Source: Bacteroidota bacterium
Lineage (GTDB): Bacteria; Bacteroidota; Rhodothermia; Rhodothermales; Bin80
Assembly (NCBI GenBank): GCA_026708685.1
Contig: JAPOUL010000045.1
Coordinates: 1 to 42,269 of the forward strand
DNA: 42,269 nt
Direction of reading: 5' to 3'
Positions 1-8,538 of this stretch are shown piece after piece. The position numbers were made by a program, and so were the translations under genes. Positions within the stretch are counted from its first letter, which is position 1, and every line of letters begins with the position of its first letter. The notes beneath the pieces are model-generated. The model did not search any database and was not told the DNA's origin. It saw only the letters and a list, made by a program, of their open reading frames with translations.

Positions 1-2
1 GA

Positions 3-242
3 GCCGAGCATAAGCAACCAGGAGCTTATGGCACCTATGGTTTTGGATCTCACACTTGTCTTGGGCAACGATTGTTTGAATTGCAAATGATCATTAACCT
101 CCTGATGATCATCTATCACTACGACTTGGAGGTAGTCGGAAATAAAGATGTAACGATCAACCCATTCCCAACAGGTACCCCCAGAAAGCGTTTCAAGATG
201 CGGATTAAGGGGATCAGAAATCCACTACCTTCCCTTGTGTAG
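3..242 (+). CDS. Cytochrome P450, C-terminal end only (gene cut by window edge)
   Basis: The frame is open from base 3 to the TAG at 240-242 and gives 79 residues. Near its start it reads YGFGSHTCLG, which fits the P450 haem-binding loop (F-x-x-G-x-H-x-C-x-G) with Tyr in the first aromatic position. The Cys would be the axial thiolate ligand of the haem iron. A long L helix (about residues 23-41) and a beta-rich tail with a PTGTPRKRF stretch follow, as in the P450 C-terminus. The start and most of the enzyme lie upstream of the window, so subfamily and substrate cannot be given. The gene converges on hemG, about 110 bases away on the opposite strand. It could be the end of an intact gene or a remnant; the window cannot tell. 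Confidence 0.8.
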   Translation, partial: AEHKQPGAYGTYGFGSHTCLGQRLFELQMIINLLMIIYHYDLEVVGNKDVTINPFPTGTPRKRFKMRIKGIRNPLPSLV

Positions 243-353
243 AACCAACCGCTCGTCAATGACCAGCATTCTTGATGGTGGTGAATGTGGAGTTAGATCT
301 ACTTGTGCACGACATCCCAATTGATCGGTTGATCTCAAGATTTGGCAAACTGC

Positions 354-1709
354 CTATTCGGGCTTTCTCATTGTATTGAGTACCTGATAGGCTGCACGCG
401 TTCCACTGCGAATGCAGTCAGGGATTCCGACTCCGCTCAGATAGTTTCCAGCTAAATGGAATCCATCATACGTTCTGGTTATCTGTAGGATTTCTTCTAC
501 CCGATTTTTGTGTCCCAGAGTGTAGCAGGGTAATGTATATGGATGACGATGAATCCTAGTGAACAGGGGCGGAATCGTTACGCCGTGTGCCAGTTTCATC
601 TCCTTGCACGCATGAGCGATCATCTCTTCATCCGATTGATCTACGCCCTGTACATATAACCTGAAAAGACATCGACCGTGGGGGGAGCGTCCCGTAAATT
701 TGACAGTGCTCCAAGTGCATGCAATGACGGAGCTTCCCTCTACAGGATCAACTAAGTGGCCATGCCCATGAAGGGGCCAATGTGGAAGAGCAGCGTTTGG
801 ATAGGCTACATGTACGGTTGTTCCGGCTCTGCGTGGAATCTTCTGAAGTACATCACAAATGTCGGAACTGAAGGATTCACAAATGGTAGCCGCATAGGAC
901 GATGGGACCGCCAAAATGACGTGATTTGCCCGTATGGAATGACCTCCGTCCATCAGTATCGTCCATTGAGCATTGGATCGGCGAAGCCCGACTACTTTCT
1001 GATGGAGGTGTATATTGGATTGATTCTGATGATATAAAGCATCTGTAAGGGAGGATAATCCATCTGCAAGACTCTTCAAGGAGGATGTAGAATCGGAACT
1101 ACGGGTGCGAGCTGTTCCGAGAAGGATACTTCCATATTGAGACTCCAGCACAGGCAGGTGAGGAAGAACTGCATGAAGACTTAACTGTTCGGGGGCACCG
1201 CCTATAAGCCCACTTAAAAGGGGGGCAATGAGCTTCGAAAACGCCTCTTGACCAAATCTTCGCACAAAGAAATCAGCAACCGATTCGTCGGTGTGATCCT
1301 TGGCTGGCGGGATGAAAAGCTCGGATAAAACTCTGATTTTGCCGTGAACACTGAGAAGAGGAGAAGACAGCAGAGGCCAGATACGACTGGGTACTAACCC
1401 ACTCATTCCCTCGGGAAGAGGATGTAATGAATGATCACAGCGCAGATAGACTCCTCGATGAAGGTCGTTGGTATCTTGTGTGGGGAGTCCCAAGGATCTG
1501 CATAGATCCAAGGCCTGAGGTTTGCGGGTTAAAAAGATATCAGGCCCATGCTCCATCAAAAATCCTTTGTACCGCTCGGTATAGATACATCCACCCACTC
1601 GATCGCTCTGCTCCAGAAGGGTGATTTCTGGAGGGTGTGGAGATTGACGTAGAGCCCAAGCTGCACTCAAGCCTGTGATTCCGCCTCCAACGATGACGAC
1701 TCGGCTCAT
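354..1709 (-). CDS. hemG: Coproporphyrinogen III / protoporphyrinogen IX oxidase (HemY/HemG type)
   Basis: This 451-residue FAD enzyme begins with the dinucleotide-binding motif GGGITGLSAAW (residues 8-18), followed by the acidic end of strand 2 (LLEQSDRVGG). Near the C-terminus (about 420-440) is a FAD-contacting segment, HLAGNYLSGVGIPDCIRSG, typical of the oxygen-dependent HemY/PPOX family. Length fits the family (about 450-480). It oxidises a porphyrinogen to a porphyrin. With HemQ and a Firmicute-like ferrochelatase in the same operon, the substrate is probably coproporphyrinogen III (CgoX role); this is inferred from context. It is the last gene of the haem operon. Its ATG lies one base after the hemH stop, so the two are probably translationally coupled. 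Confidence 0.88.
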   Translation of the reverse strand: MSRVVIVGGGITGLSAAWALRQSPHPPEITLLEQSDRVGGCIYTERYKGFLMEHGPDIFLTRKPQALDLCRSLGLPTQDTNDLHRGVYLRCDHSLHPLPEGMSGLVPSRIWPLLSSPLLSVHGKIRVLSELFIPPAKDHTDESVADFFVRRFGQEAFSKLIAPLLSGLIGGAPEQLSLHAVLPHLPVLESQYGSILLGTARTRSSDSTSSLKSLADGLSSLTDALYHQNQSNIHLHQKVVGLRRSNAQWTILMDGGHSIRANHVILAVPSSYAATICESFSSDICDVLQKIPRRAGTTVHVAYPNAALPHWPLHGHGHLVDPVEGSSVIACTWSTVKFTGRSPHGRCLFRLYVQGVDQSDEEMIAHACKEMKLAHGVTIPPLFTRIHRHPYTLPCYTLGHKNRVEEILQITRTYDGFHLAGNYLSGVGIPDCIRSGTRAAYQVLNTMRKPE

Positions 1710-1710
1710 C

Positions 1711-2685
1711 TTAGAGCCAACCAGATTGGACCGCTTGCGTGCGGATCAGTCTGGCGAGAGCTTGAACAAAGATCGGATCACTGTTGAGCGAAGGAGGGCG
1801 TTCAAGACGTATGCTGTACTTCTTGGCCACTTCCTGTGCTTCGATATCAATATCATAAAGGATTTCCACATGATCCGAGACAAACCCTACTGGAATACTG
1901 ATCATGTTGTGGATTCCCTGATTGGCCAAGTCAACAATGTAATCTTCCAGCTGTGGACCAAGCCATGGTTCTGGACTCCGGCCTTCAGACTGATAACAGG
2001 TGGACCACTGATCTTCAGAGAGACCTGCCGCTTCTGCGACCAAGGATGCCGTTTCACGAAATTGAACTGGATAGGGGTCGTTTTCCTTGAGAATGCGGGT
2101 CGGCAGACTGTGAGCACTGAAGATGACATGAACGCGGTCGCGATCTTCTGCAGGGAATCGTTGCAATGCAAGATGGACCCGCTTTACAAATGCATCAATC
2201 AGGCCAAAATCATTGTGATAGCTCTGAATATGCGAAAATGCTATGTCTCCACGATAAAACTGAAGACCAGCATGAATCTTCTTTTGATACTTTGCAATAC
2301 TCATTCCACTGTACTGGGGTGCCAGAACAATACTGACGGCACGATCAATGCGATCTTCAATCATATCTCCAACGGTCTCTTCAATCCAGGGAGCCCAGTG
2401 TCGCATGCCAAGATATGGCTGAAATCGCTCCTCCTGATCAGGGGGATTCAGGATCGCCATGACGGCATGGACCGTTTCCATGGTCAGCTGCAGTAGCGGC
2501 GAGGAACCACCGATCAAACGGTAATTGTGAGTGATCTCTTCAAGAATGGCTTTGGATGTGCTTCGACCAGCACGAATGTCGGAGAGATAGCCCGGTAGAT
2601 CATCAAGGGAATCAGGACCTCCATAGGCCATGAACAGGACACCAATGGGGGATTCAGGCATCTTCATGTTGGTATTCGTGGACAT
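1711..2685 (-). CDS. hemH: Ferrochelatase (probably coproporphyrin ferrochelatase, CpfC type)
   Basis: It inserts Fe(II) into the porphyrin macrocycle. The fold signatures are the N-terminal GVLFMAYGGPDS, the catalytic-histidine segment VIFSAHSLPTRI, the WQSEG-like YQSEGRSPEPWLGP segment, and PVGFVSDHVEILYD, which carries the second metal/proton site. The arrangement closely follows the Bacillus enzyme (MAYGTP, IGGISPL, SAHSLP, PDPWLGP), which uses coproporphyrin III. No C-terminal [2Fe-2S] cysteine cluster is seen. I chose the ATG at 2685; a TTG at 2691 and ATGs at 2667 and 2661 are alternatives. The gene overlaps the 3' end of hemE by about 30 bases, consistent with co-translation. Confidence 0.9.
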   Translation of the reverse strand: MSTNTNMKMPESPIGVLFMAYGGPDSLDDLPGYLSDIRAGRSTSKAILEEITHNYRLIGGSSPLLQLTMETVHAVMAILNPPDQEERFQPYLGMRHWAPWIEETVGDMIEDRIDRAVSIVLAPQYSGMSIAKYQKKIHAGLQFYRGDIAFSHIQSYHNDFGLIDAFVKRVHLALQRFPAEDRDRVHVIFSAHSLPTRILKENDPYPVQFRETASLVAEAAGLSEDQWSTCYQSEGRSPEPWLGPQLEDYIVDLANQGIHNMISIPVGFVSDHVEILYDIDIEAQEVAKKYSIRLERPPSLNSDPIFVQALARLIRTQAVQSGWL

Positions 2686-3688
2686 AATCAACCAAACGCT
2701 CTACATTGTCGGGTGGGGTTGATGGTAAAATTCCATGTCCCAGATTGAAAATATGGCCGGGCTTTTTTCCAATGCGTTGCATGACATCTCGTGCATGAGG
2801 CATCAGTTCGCGCCAGGGCCCTAAGAGAGTACACGGATCCAGATTACCCATCACGGGCCTGTTGACGAGTTTTCGTGCTTGATCAATCGGAATCCGCCAG
2901 TCCATTCCGATCACATGTCCACCAGAGGCAGCGATACAGTCCAGATAGGATCCAGTATTGGTGCTAAAGTGAATCACGGAGCTTTTGGGTTCAAGGGCTG
3001 ACAGGACTTGACGAGTATACGGTTGCACATAACGCTCATAGTCATAACGGCTCAGTGCACCGACCCAGGAATCAAAAAGTTGTACGCATTCCACGCCAGA
3101 GAGAATTTGTTCGGTCAGGTAGTCTATAATGGTGCCGCACAGTTTCCCCATCAGTCGATCCCAAGCCGCGGGCTCATGATACATCAATGCTTTGGTGTGT
3201 GCAAACGTTCGTGTAGCCCCTCCTTCGATCGCGTAACTTGCGAGGGTAAAGGGTGCACCCGCAAAACCGATGAGAGCCACTTGACGAGATTCCAATTCCC
3301 GATGGACGATCTTGATGGCATCAAGGGTAGCCCCCATGGTTTCAGTGGCAGGAGGAACCCCTAACCGATCAATGGCTTTGGTGGTTCGGATGGGATGGGT
3401 GATGCAGGGACCCTGGTTTGGAACAAACGAAAGATCCAGCCCCATTCCCGTAAGGGGTGGGAGAATGTCTGAGAAGACAATCGCTGCATCTAAATCGTAT
3501 CGCTTCATGGGCATCAGCGTAATTTCGGCAGCAATCTCTGGAGTACTCAATGCTTCGGCCATAGAGACCTTGTTTCGCAGAGATGTGTACTCAGGTAGAT
3601 ATCGACCTGCTTGACGCATAATCCAGATCGGGGTCTTGTCTACGGCTTCACCACGACATGCTGCCAAAAATCGCTCTTTTCCAGTCAT
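2654..3688 (-). CDS. hemE: Uroporphyrinogen III decarboxylase
   Basis: The protein has 344 residues, the usual length. It converts uroporphyrinogen III to coproporphyrinogen III by removing four acetate carboxyl groups. The N-terminal signature PIWIMRQAGRYLPEY carries the two substrate-binding arginines. Further family segments are FSDILPPLTGMG, GFAGAPFTLASY, and GHGILPSTPPDNV near the C-terminus. The start is the ATG at 3688, 16 bases after the hemQ stop. Coproporphyrinogen III would pass to the oxidase, ferrochelatase and HemQ encoded in the same operon. Nothing looks damaged. Confidence 0.95.
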   Translation of the reverse strand: MTGKERFLAACRGEAVDKTPIWIMRQAGRYLPEYTSLRNKVSMAEALSTPEIAAEITLMPMKRYDLDAAIVFSDILPPLTGMGLDLSFVPNQGPCITHPIRTTKAIDRLGVPPATETMGATLDAIKIVHRELESRQVALIGFAGAPFTLASYAIEGGATRTFAHTKALMYHEPAAWDRLMGKLCGTIIDYLTEQILSGVECVQLFDSWVGALSRYDYERYVQPYTRQVLSALEPKSSVIHFSTNTGSYLDCIAASGGHVIGMDWRIPIDQARKLVNRPVMGNLDPCTLLGPWRELMPHARDVMQRIGKKPGHIFNLGHGILPSTPPDNVERLVDYVHEYQHEDA

Positions 3689-3704
3689 GAATCAGATCAA
3701 TGGA

Positions 3705-4445
3705 TCATGGAGACAATGAAGATTGCCAAAGGACATGTCCGACAAAGAATGGACCAAGGTTGGTTAGATAGCGTGAGGTTTGTTGCGTCTTTCGCATCCG
3801 CTCAATAATGGCCGATAAAGGATGCAGCTGCTTGCCAAGAATCCCCACCACAAAATCGTTATCATTTTGATCAAGGCCTTGACAGGCAAGTCGGATGTCA
3901 TGGGCAAGATCACTTCGGCCATAAGCCATCCCAATTCCACCGTGCTCCATGAGAATCTTCCTGCGCTGATCAGCCGTTAGATGTTCAAACTCTCCTGATC
4001 TTCGGACAGGATACCAGACAGCCCATGGCCACGCAGGGTTACAAACATAACGACGAGGGCGATGGATCAGAGTTTCTTTTAAATCCCGTTCATAACCAAT
4101 GGAATACGTTCGTCCGATCATCGTTAAATCACTACGACATTCATATTGACCTATCATGGAATGATCCAAAAAGTCTTTGAGCTCAGTAACAAAGAAGCTG
4201 GGATCTTCCGCAACCGTCAGGAGCCCTACACCATTTGGATCATGCAGACTGGAGTACATCACTCCACAAAAATTCGTTTTGGTAAGGTCCGCACGGAGTT
4301 TTTGAAGATTGTAATGAGCACCAGTAAAGACGAGTAACTGCATGTAGAGCCGACCATCATGAAAGATCGTTTTTCCATCCGCATCCTGACCCCGTTCACG
4401 AAGGTCAACACCTTCGGATCGCTTTTCTTGAATATCCATAGCCAT
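3705..4445 (-). CDS. hemQ: HemQ / coproheme decarboxylase (chlorite-dismutase family)
   Basis: This is a 246-residue member of the chlorite-dismutase-like family. In the coproporphyrin-dependent pathway it decarboxylates the 2- and 4-propionates of coproheme to give haem b, using H2O2. The tract WYPVRRSGEF places Tyr145 where the catalytic tyrosine of ChdC lies, and MEHGGIGMAYG supplies the proximal haem ligand His168. The end LGPFFVGHVLW is typical of the family. It has no signal peptide, which argues against a secreted true chlorite dismutase. The reading frame extends to an ATG at 4472 inside hemB, but the ATG at 4445, two bases after the hemB stop, is more likely the start. Its place between hemB and hemE supports a haem-synthesis role. 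Confidence 0.88.
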   Translation of the reverse strand: MAMDIQEKRSEGVDLRERGQDADGKTIFHDGRLYMQLLVFTGAHYNLQKLRADLTKTNFCGVMYSSLHDPNGVGLLTVAEDPSFFVTELKDFLDHSMIGQYECRSDLTMIGRTYSIGYERDLKETLIHRPRRYVCNPAWPWAVWYPVRRSGEFEHLTADQRRKILMEHGGIGMAYGRSDLAHDIRLACQGLDQNDNDFVVGILGKQLHPLSAIIERMRKTQQTSRYLTNLGPFFVGHVLWQSSLSP

Positions 4446-4447
4446 GA

Positions 4448-5425
4448 TCAGGTGGACAGTTCTTGAAGCCAATTCGCAGCATCCAGGGCATGGTAGCTGA
4501 TCACACTTTGTGCACCAGCACGGCGTATGCTGGTCAATACTTCTAGCACGGCGGTGGATTCATCCATCCACCCCTGAGCAGATGCCGCTTTGATCATCGC
4601 GTATTCCCCACTCACATTATAGGCAACCAGAGACAGATGAGGCCGCTGATCTTTAATCAATCGGATGATATCCAGATAGGAGAGTGCAGGCTTGATCATA
4701 ATCAAATCGGCTCCTTCTTCGATATCCATGTCCACCTCGCGAAGTGCCTCTTGAGCATTGCTACAATCCATTTGATGGGTTTTACGATCTCCAAATTGGG
4801 GAGCTCCACCAGCAGCATCACGGAAAGGTCCATAAAATGCAGATGCATATTTGACACTGTACGAAAGGATAGAAACATGCTCGTGTCCAGAACAGTCCAG
4901 TTGTTCACGGATAGCATGCACCTGATGATCCATCATTCCACTAGGGGCCACAATATCGGCTCCACTGTCGGCGTGTACTTTGGCCATCTCGGCTATGACC
5001 GGGAGAGTTGGATCGTTGGACACCACCTGGTCTTGAAGGATTCCGCAGTGTCCATGGGAAGTGTACGAACAGATACAGACATCCGTGATGATGACGAGGT
5101 TCAGGTTTGCTCGTTTGATTGCTTGAATGGTATCGGGGATTATTCCCGTGGAGGACACAGCTTGTGTTGCCGTTTCATCTTTGGATTGTGGAATGCCAAA
5201 AAGAAGAATCCCACTGATTCCCGCTTGTTCAACCTTACGAGCAACTTGAACGGCTTCGTCAATGGTGTAACGATACACATCCGGCATTCCGTGGATCGCC
5301 CCCGGGTTGGAGCGGGTCACAAAGATCGGATAGATGAAGTGCGCAGGAGAAAGCTGTGTTTCCCGCACCATACGGCGTATGGCATCTGTCCGACGAAGTC
5401 GTCTTGGACGTTTATGCTTGTTCAA
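4448..5425 (-). CDS. hemB: Delta-aminolevulinic acid dehydratase (porphobilinogen synthase)
   Basis: It condenses two 5-aminolevulinate molecules to porphobilinogen. The two active-site lysines are visible: SVKYASAFYGPF (Lys192) and IMIKPALSYLD (Schiff-base Lys245, numbered from the start chosen here). The metal site DVCICSYTSHGHCG keeps three cysteines, so this is the zinc-dependent class. The open frame continues upstream to a TTG at 5512, which would overlap hemD by about 100 bases. The TTG at 5425 gives MNKHKRPRRLRRTDAIRRM, exactly where family proteins begin, with 325 residues and only 14 bases of overlap. I therefore prefer it, though no strong Shine-Dalgarno sequence decides the matter. 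Confidence 0.93.
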   Translation of the reverse strand: MNKHKRPRRLRRTDAIRRMVRETQLSPAHFIYPIFVTRSNPGAIHGMPDVYRYTIDEAVQVARKVEQAGISGILLFGIPQSKDETATQAVSSTGIIPDTIQAIKRANLNLVIITDVCICSYTSHGHCGILQDQVVSNDPTLPVIAEMAKVHADSGADIVAPSGMMDHQVHAIREQLDCSGHEHVSILSYSVKYASAFYGPFRDAAGGAPQFGDRKTHQMDCSNAQEALREVDMDIEEGADLIMIKPALSYLDIIRLIKDQRPHLSLVAYNVSGEYAMIKAASAQGWMDESTAVLEVLTSIRRAGAQSVISYHALDAANWLQELST

Positions 5426-6158
5426 GTTCGTCAAAGTAGTGCTCAATAGCAGTGACAAGTCCTTCGGATGTATAGGTGTCCGCAATGATAGGAGCCTGAA
5501 GTCCTGCACCAATAGCTACATCCGCCGTTATGGGGCCAATGCAAGCGGTCGTAAACATCAGATTCAGGTGGGAGGTCATCTGGATAAATCCTTCAACGGT
5601 AGAGCCACTGGTAAAGGTGACAACATCTACATGTGGCTTCAGGGATGCGTACGCATCATCGGTAGGACGGTTCACATGGGTTTCATACGCTGTAACGGAG
5701 GTCACTTTTGCACCAGCCTGTGTTAGTAGATTGAACAGGGCTGGACGCGTCTTGGATGCTCTTGGAAGAAGAATGGTTTGATCTTGAACACTTCCTAAAG
5801 AACAGGCCAAGGCCTCTGCAACATATTCGGATGGAACCACATCGGGTTCCACATGACGAGTACGAAGTGCAGAGGCAGTTGCAGGTCCAATGGCAGCCAC
5901 TTTGGTAGAAGTAGGCCATGGAGGTTGCACATGCTCCCATGTGTGCTCCACTCCATTGACACTGGTAAAAATGACTCTGTCATAGGAGTTTAATTTCCGC
6001 AGTGCATTCAGGAGCGGTTGAGAATCGGAAGCGGGTTCAATGCGTACGGTTGGAAACTCAATCACCTCAGCTCCCCGCTCTCGAAGCATCCCACAGATGG
6101 AGGTAGCCTGTTTGGTGGGGCGTGTTACGACGATTCGTTTACCAGCGAGGAGGTTCAT
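5412..6158 (-). CDS. hemD: Uroporphyrinogen III synthase
   Basis: This 248-residue protein cyclises hydroxymethylbilane with inversion of ring D. HemD sequences are poorly conserved. What can be seen is the start GKRIVVTRPTKQATSICGMLRERGAEVIEFPTV (bi-lobed fold, lobe 1), VIFTSVNGVEHTWE, and in lobe 2 DVVTFTSGSTVEGF followed by ACIGPITADVAIGAG, the usual T-S-x-x-x-x-x-F and IG-x-x-T-A features. Position supports the call: its ATG overlaps the hemC stop by four bases (ATGA) and its end overlaps hemB. Confidence 0.88.
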   Translation of the reverse strand: MNLLAGKRIVVTRPTKQATSICGMLRERGAEVIEFPTVRIEPASDSQPLLNALRKLNSYDRVIFTSVNGVEHTWEHVQPPWPTSTKVAAIGPATASALRTRHVEPDVVPSEYVAEALACSLGSVQDQTILLPRASKTRPALFNLLTQAGAKVTSVTAYETHVNRPTDDAYASLKPHVDVVTFTSGSTVEGFIQMTSHLNLMFTTACIGPITADVAIGAGLQAPIIADTYTSEGLVTAIEHYFDELEQA

Positions 6159-7060
6159 CCACGGGTTAAGAGGTCTTGTGCACCCATTTGGATCGCTTCC
6201 TGAGCAAGTTGATGTCCTAAATGGGTAGGATCAGTTCCAACGCCAGAAACGCAGATTTTACGGTCACCATCCGAAGAAAGAACCTCTGCGCTCAAATGGA
6301 TCTGATGATCAAGTTGTCTGGCGAAGGCAGCCATTGCAACTGCACAACCGCCCCCAGTAGAGGATAGAAAGGTGCGTTCGGACGAGGTTGTCATGCGTGT
6401 TTCTGTGCAATCAATAGACTCAAGTAGAGCTTTTGTAAGCGAATCCGTTTTTCGACACTGAACCGCCAATGCACCTTGGGCAGCGGCTGGAAGCATGATC
6501 TTTACTGGGATCCGATACTGGTACTCTATGGGAATGTTGAGGCGTCGCAACCCCGCTTCTGCAAGAACGGTTGCTTGAAGTTTTCCACTGAGAATTTTCT
6601 CAATTCGGGTGTCAACATTGCCTCGTAGTAGCTCAATGTCTAGGTCAGGTCGGATGGATAAGAGTTGTGCAGTTCGCCGCAAGCTGGAAGTCCCAACGGT
6701 GGATCCTTTGGGCAGCTGCTCTAGCGTCACCCCTGATGAGGTGACCAAAACATCCAATGCTGAATTTCGCTTCGGGATGGCAGCAATGGTTAACTGGTCT
6801 GATCCCTGACTCGGAAGATCCTTCAAGGAATGAACCACAAAATCAACCTCTTCATGGATCAATGCCGTTTCCAGAGAACTTGTGAAGAAACCGATATGAG
6901 AGGTTGGAAGCGGGCCAGTGGTTTTATCGCCTAAGGTAGCAATCGTCTGAACTTCTATGTCCAGTCCTTTGTGAATCTTCGTTAACAGCTGAATCACTTC
7001 TGTAGTTTGAGATCTAGCCAGAAGCGATCGGCGCGTACCTACCCGCAACCTCTTCTTCAT
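6155..7060 (-). CDS. hemC: Porphobilinogen deaminase (hydroxymethylbilane synthase)
   Basis: The 301-residue protein polymerises four porphobilinogens into hydroxymethylbilane. The start LRVGTRRSLLARSQT is the family signature. HSLKDLPSQ carries the catalytic aspartate, GTSSLRRTAQL and RGNVDTR line the cofactor, and GGGCAVAM contains Cys239, which would hold the dipyrromethane cofactor. Length is standard (about 300-315). Both ends overlap neighbours by four bases (hemA stop/hemC start and hemC stop/hemD start), so the run hemA-C-D is probably translationally coupled. Confidence 0.95.
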   Translation of the reverse strand: MKKRLRVGTRRSLLARSQTTEVIQLLTKIHKGLDIEVQTIATLGDKTTGPLPTSHIGFFTSSLETALIHEEVDFVVHSLKDLPSQGSDQLTIAAIPKRNSALDVLVTSSGVTLEQLPKGSTVGTSSLRRTAQLLSIRPDLDIELLRGNVDTRIEKILSGKLQATVLAEAGLRRLNIPIEYQYRIPVKIMLPAAAQGALAVQCRKTDSLTKALLESIDCTETRMTTSSERTFLSSTGGGCAVAMAAFARQLDHQIHLSAEVLSSDGDRKICVSGVGTDPTHLGHQLAQEAIQMGAQDLLTRG

Positions 7061-8310
7061 GGTTTGGATGCAGGTTTCTGCAATCCGAAGAGATGTTCAA
7101 TGGTAGGAGGATCAAGCTCTGAATCTCCATGGCGTAAGTGCAGGGTTGGCTCATGCAGGAGTTTATTTACCAGAGAGTTTGAGAACGAATCAAGTTTTTT
7201 CTTTAGTTGAGCGTCAACCGGCCCCAGATCTGCGATCATTCGATTTAATTCTTGTTTTCGAATGGATTCTGCTTTTTGACGCAATGCGGTGATGACGGGC
7301 TCATTGGTCAGCATGTGGAGCCGTTGATCAAGCAAGGCAAGCTCTTGATCAATGATTTTTTGCACGCGGGGAACTTCTTGCTGACGGGCGATTCTGGATT
7401 GAGCGATGTCATGATGGAGATGATCAATGCCCAATAAGGTTACATTGGGTAACTCACCAAGAAAAGAATCAATATCTCTTGGCACAGCAAGGTCAACCAG
7501 AAGCAGTGGGCGTTGGTGACGGGATGCAATATGCTCAGGTCCAAGAATGATATGAGGGGCATCGGTTGCACTGATGACCACATCCGCATGCGTAATGACC
7601 TCACGCAATTCCTCCATAGGAACGGCCTGAGCACATGCATCTGCTGCAAATGCTTGGGCACGAGCGTGATTGCGGTTGACAAAGGTCAGTTTTGCAGTGG
7701 CCTTTTTCTGCAAAATCTTGCCTGCTAATCGTCCCATCTTTCCCGCCCCAATGACCACAACATGAAGGTCATGGAAAGAACCGACTTCAAGGAGGATCCG
7801 CTCAATGGCAACAGAGGCAATGCTGACCGAAAATGTGCCGAGATTCGTTTCCTGTCGAGCACGTTTGCCTGCCTTGACAGCAGATTGAAAAATAGTGCTC
7901 AGCTCTTTGGTGGCCAAGGATGAAGTCTTAGAGTCCTGAAGACTTCTCTGAACTTGCCCCAGAATTTGTGACTCTCCCAAAACCATTGAATCAATACCAC
8001 ATGCGACGCGCATCAAATGATCCGGGACTTCTTTGGCCTGCTTGTACTCAAAAAAAGGTTCGGCAACCTGAATATCAAAAGAATGCTTGAGTAGAGCATA
8101 TAATTGATTGGTGGCCGTAGTGGATCCTTTGACATGACCATAAAACTCAACACGATTACAGGTGGACAGAACCACCAGACCATCCAGAGATGCTCTGGCA
8201 TCCGCCAGAAATGTCTGTTTTTGCTGTGGGAGTGGATTGAGACGTTCTCTGATATCCACTGGCGTGGATTTATAATGAAGTCCAATCAAACCAATCGATT
8301 GATCAATCAT
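7057..8310 (-). CDS. hemA: Glutamyl-tRNA reductase
   Basis: It reduces glutamyl-tRNA(Glu) to glutamate-1-semialdehyde with NADPH, the first committed step of the C5 route to tetrapyrroles. LIGLHYKSTPVDIRERL is the N-terminal signature and VVLSTCNRVEFY contains the nucleophilic Cys51. The NADP-binding domain starts at VVVIGAGKMGRLAG, and a C-terminal helical dimerisation region follows (about residues 310-410). With 417 residues it is full length. It is the first gene of the haem operon. The 228 bases upstream (8311-8538) must hold the operon promoter, but I could not name a convincing box. No hemL (aminomutase) gene is in the window. Confidence 0.95.
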   Translation of the reverse strand: MIDQSIGLIGLHYKSTPVDIRERLNPLPQQKQTFLADARASLDGLVVLSTCNRVEFYGHVKGSTTATNQLYALLKHSFDIQVAEPFFEYKQAKEVPDHLMRVACGIDSMVLGESQILGQVQRSLQDSKTSSLATKELSTIFQSAVKAGKRARQETNLGTFSVSIASVAIERILLEVGSFHDLHVVVIGAGKMGRLAGKILQKKATAKLTFVNRNHARAQAFAADACAQAVPMEELREVITHADVVISATDAPHIILGPEHIASRHQRPLLLVDLAVPRDIDSFLGELPNVTLLGIDHLHHDIAQSRIARQQEVPRVQKIIDQELALLDQRLHMLTNEPVITALRQKAESIRKQELNRMIADLGPVDAQLKKKLDSFSNSLVNKLLHEPTLHLRHGDSELDPPTIEHLFGLQKPASKP

Positions 8311-8538
8311 GAAGAAAGATGATAGAGTTGATCATTAATCAATGGTGGATCAAAAAGCCGAGTAGCGGCAGGTTCCTACAATCAATGTCCATTGGGACAA
8401 GAGGTGATCGGTACAAGAAGTTCAAAGGATAGATTGATGTAATGGGCAGTGGAACGCTTCCCTGTCCTTGGGGTTCCTTACTATCGGTCGTGATATGATC
8501 GACGAAGTGATGGGGATTCTCTTGTTTTTCTTGGAAAA

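Noticed and set aside
1675..2496. Plus-strand open frame of 273 codons
   Set aside because: It is antisense to hemH and hemG, has no recognisable domain, and its amino-acid composition (many Cys, His, Ile, Lys) is that of a shadow frame.
3705..4445. True chlorite dismutase as product of the HemQ gene
   Set aside because: There is no signal peptide, and its place inside the haem operon with matching Tyr and His residues favours coproheme decarboxylase.
4446..4472. Longer N-terminus for HemQ (ATG at 4472)
   Set aside because: It would overlap hemB by 25 bases and add nine non-conserved residues; the ATG at 4445 fits operon spacing better.
4637..5449. Plus-strand open frame of 270 codons
   Set aside because: It lies wholly antisense to hemB, whose sequence is clearly conserved; no protein family is suggested by the frame.
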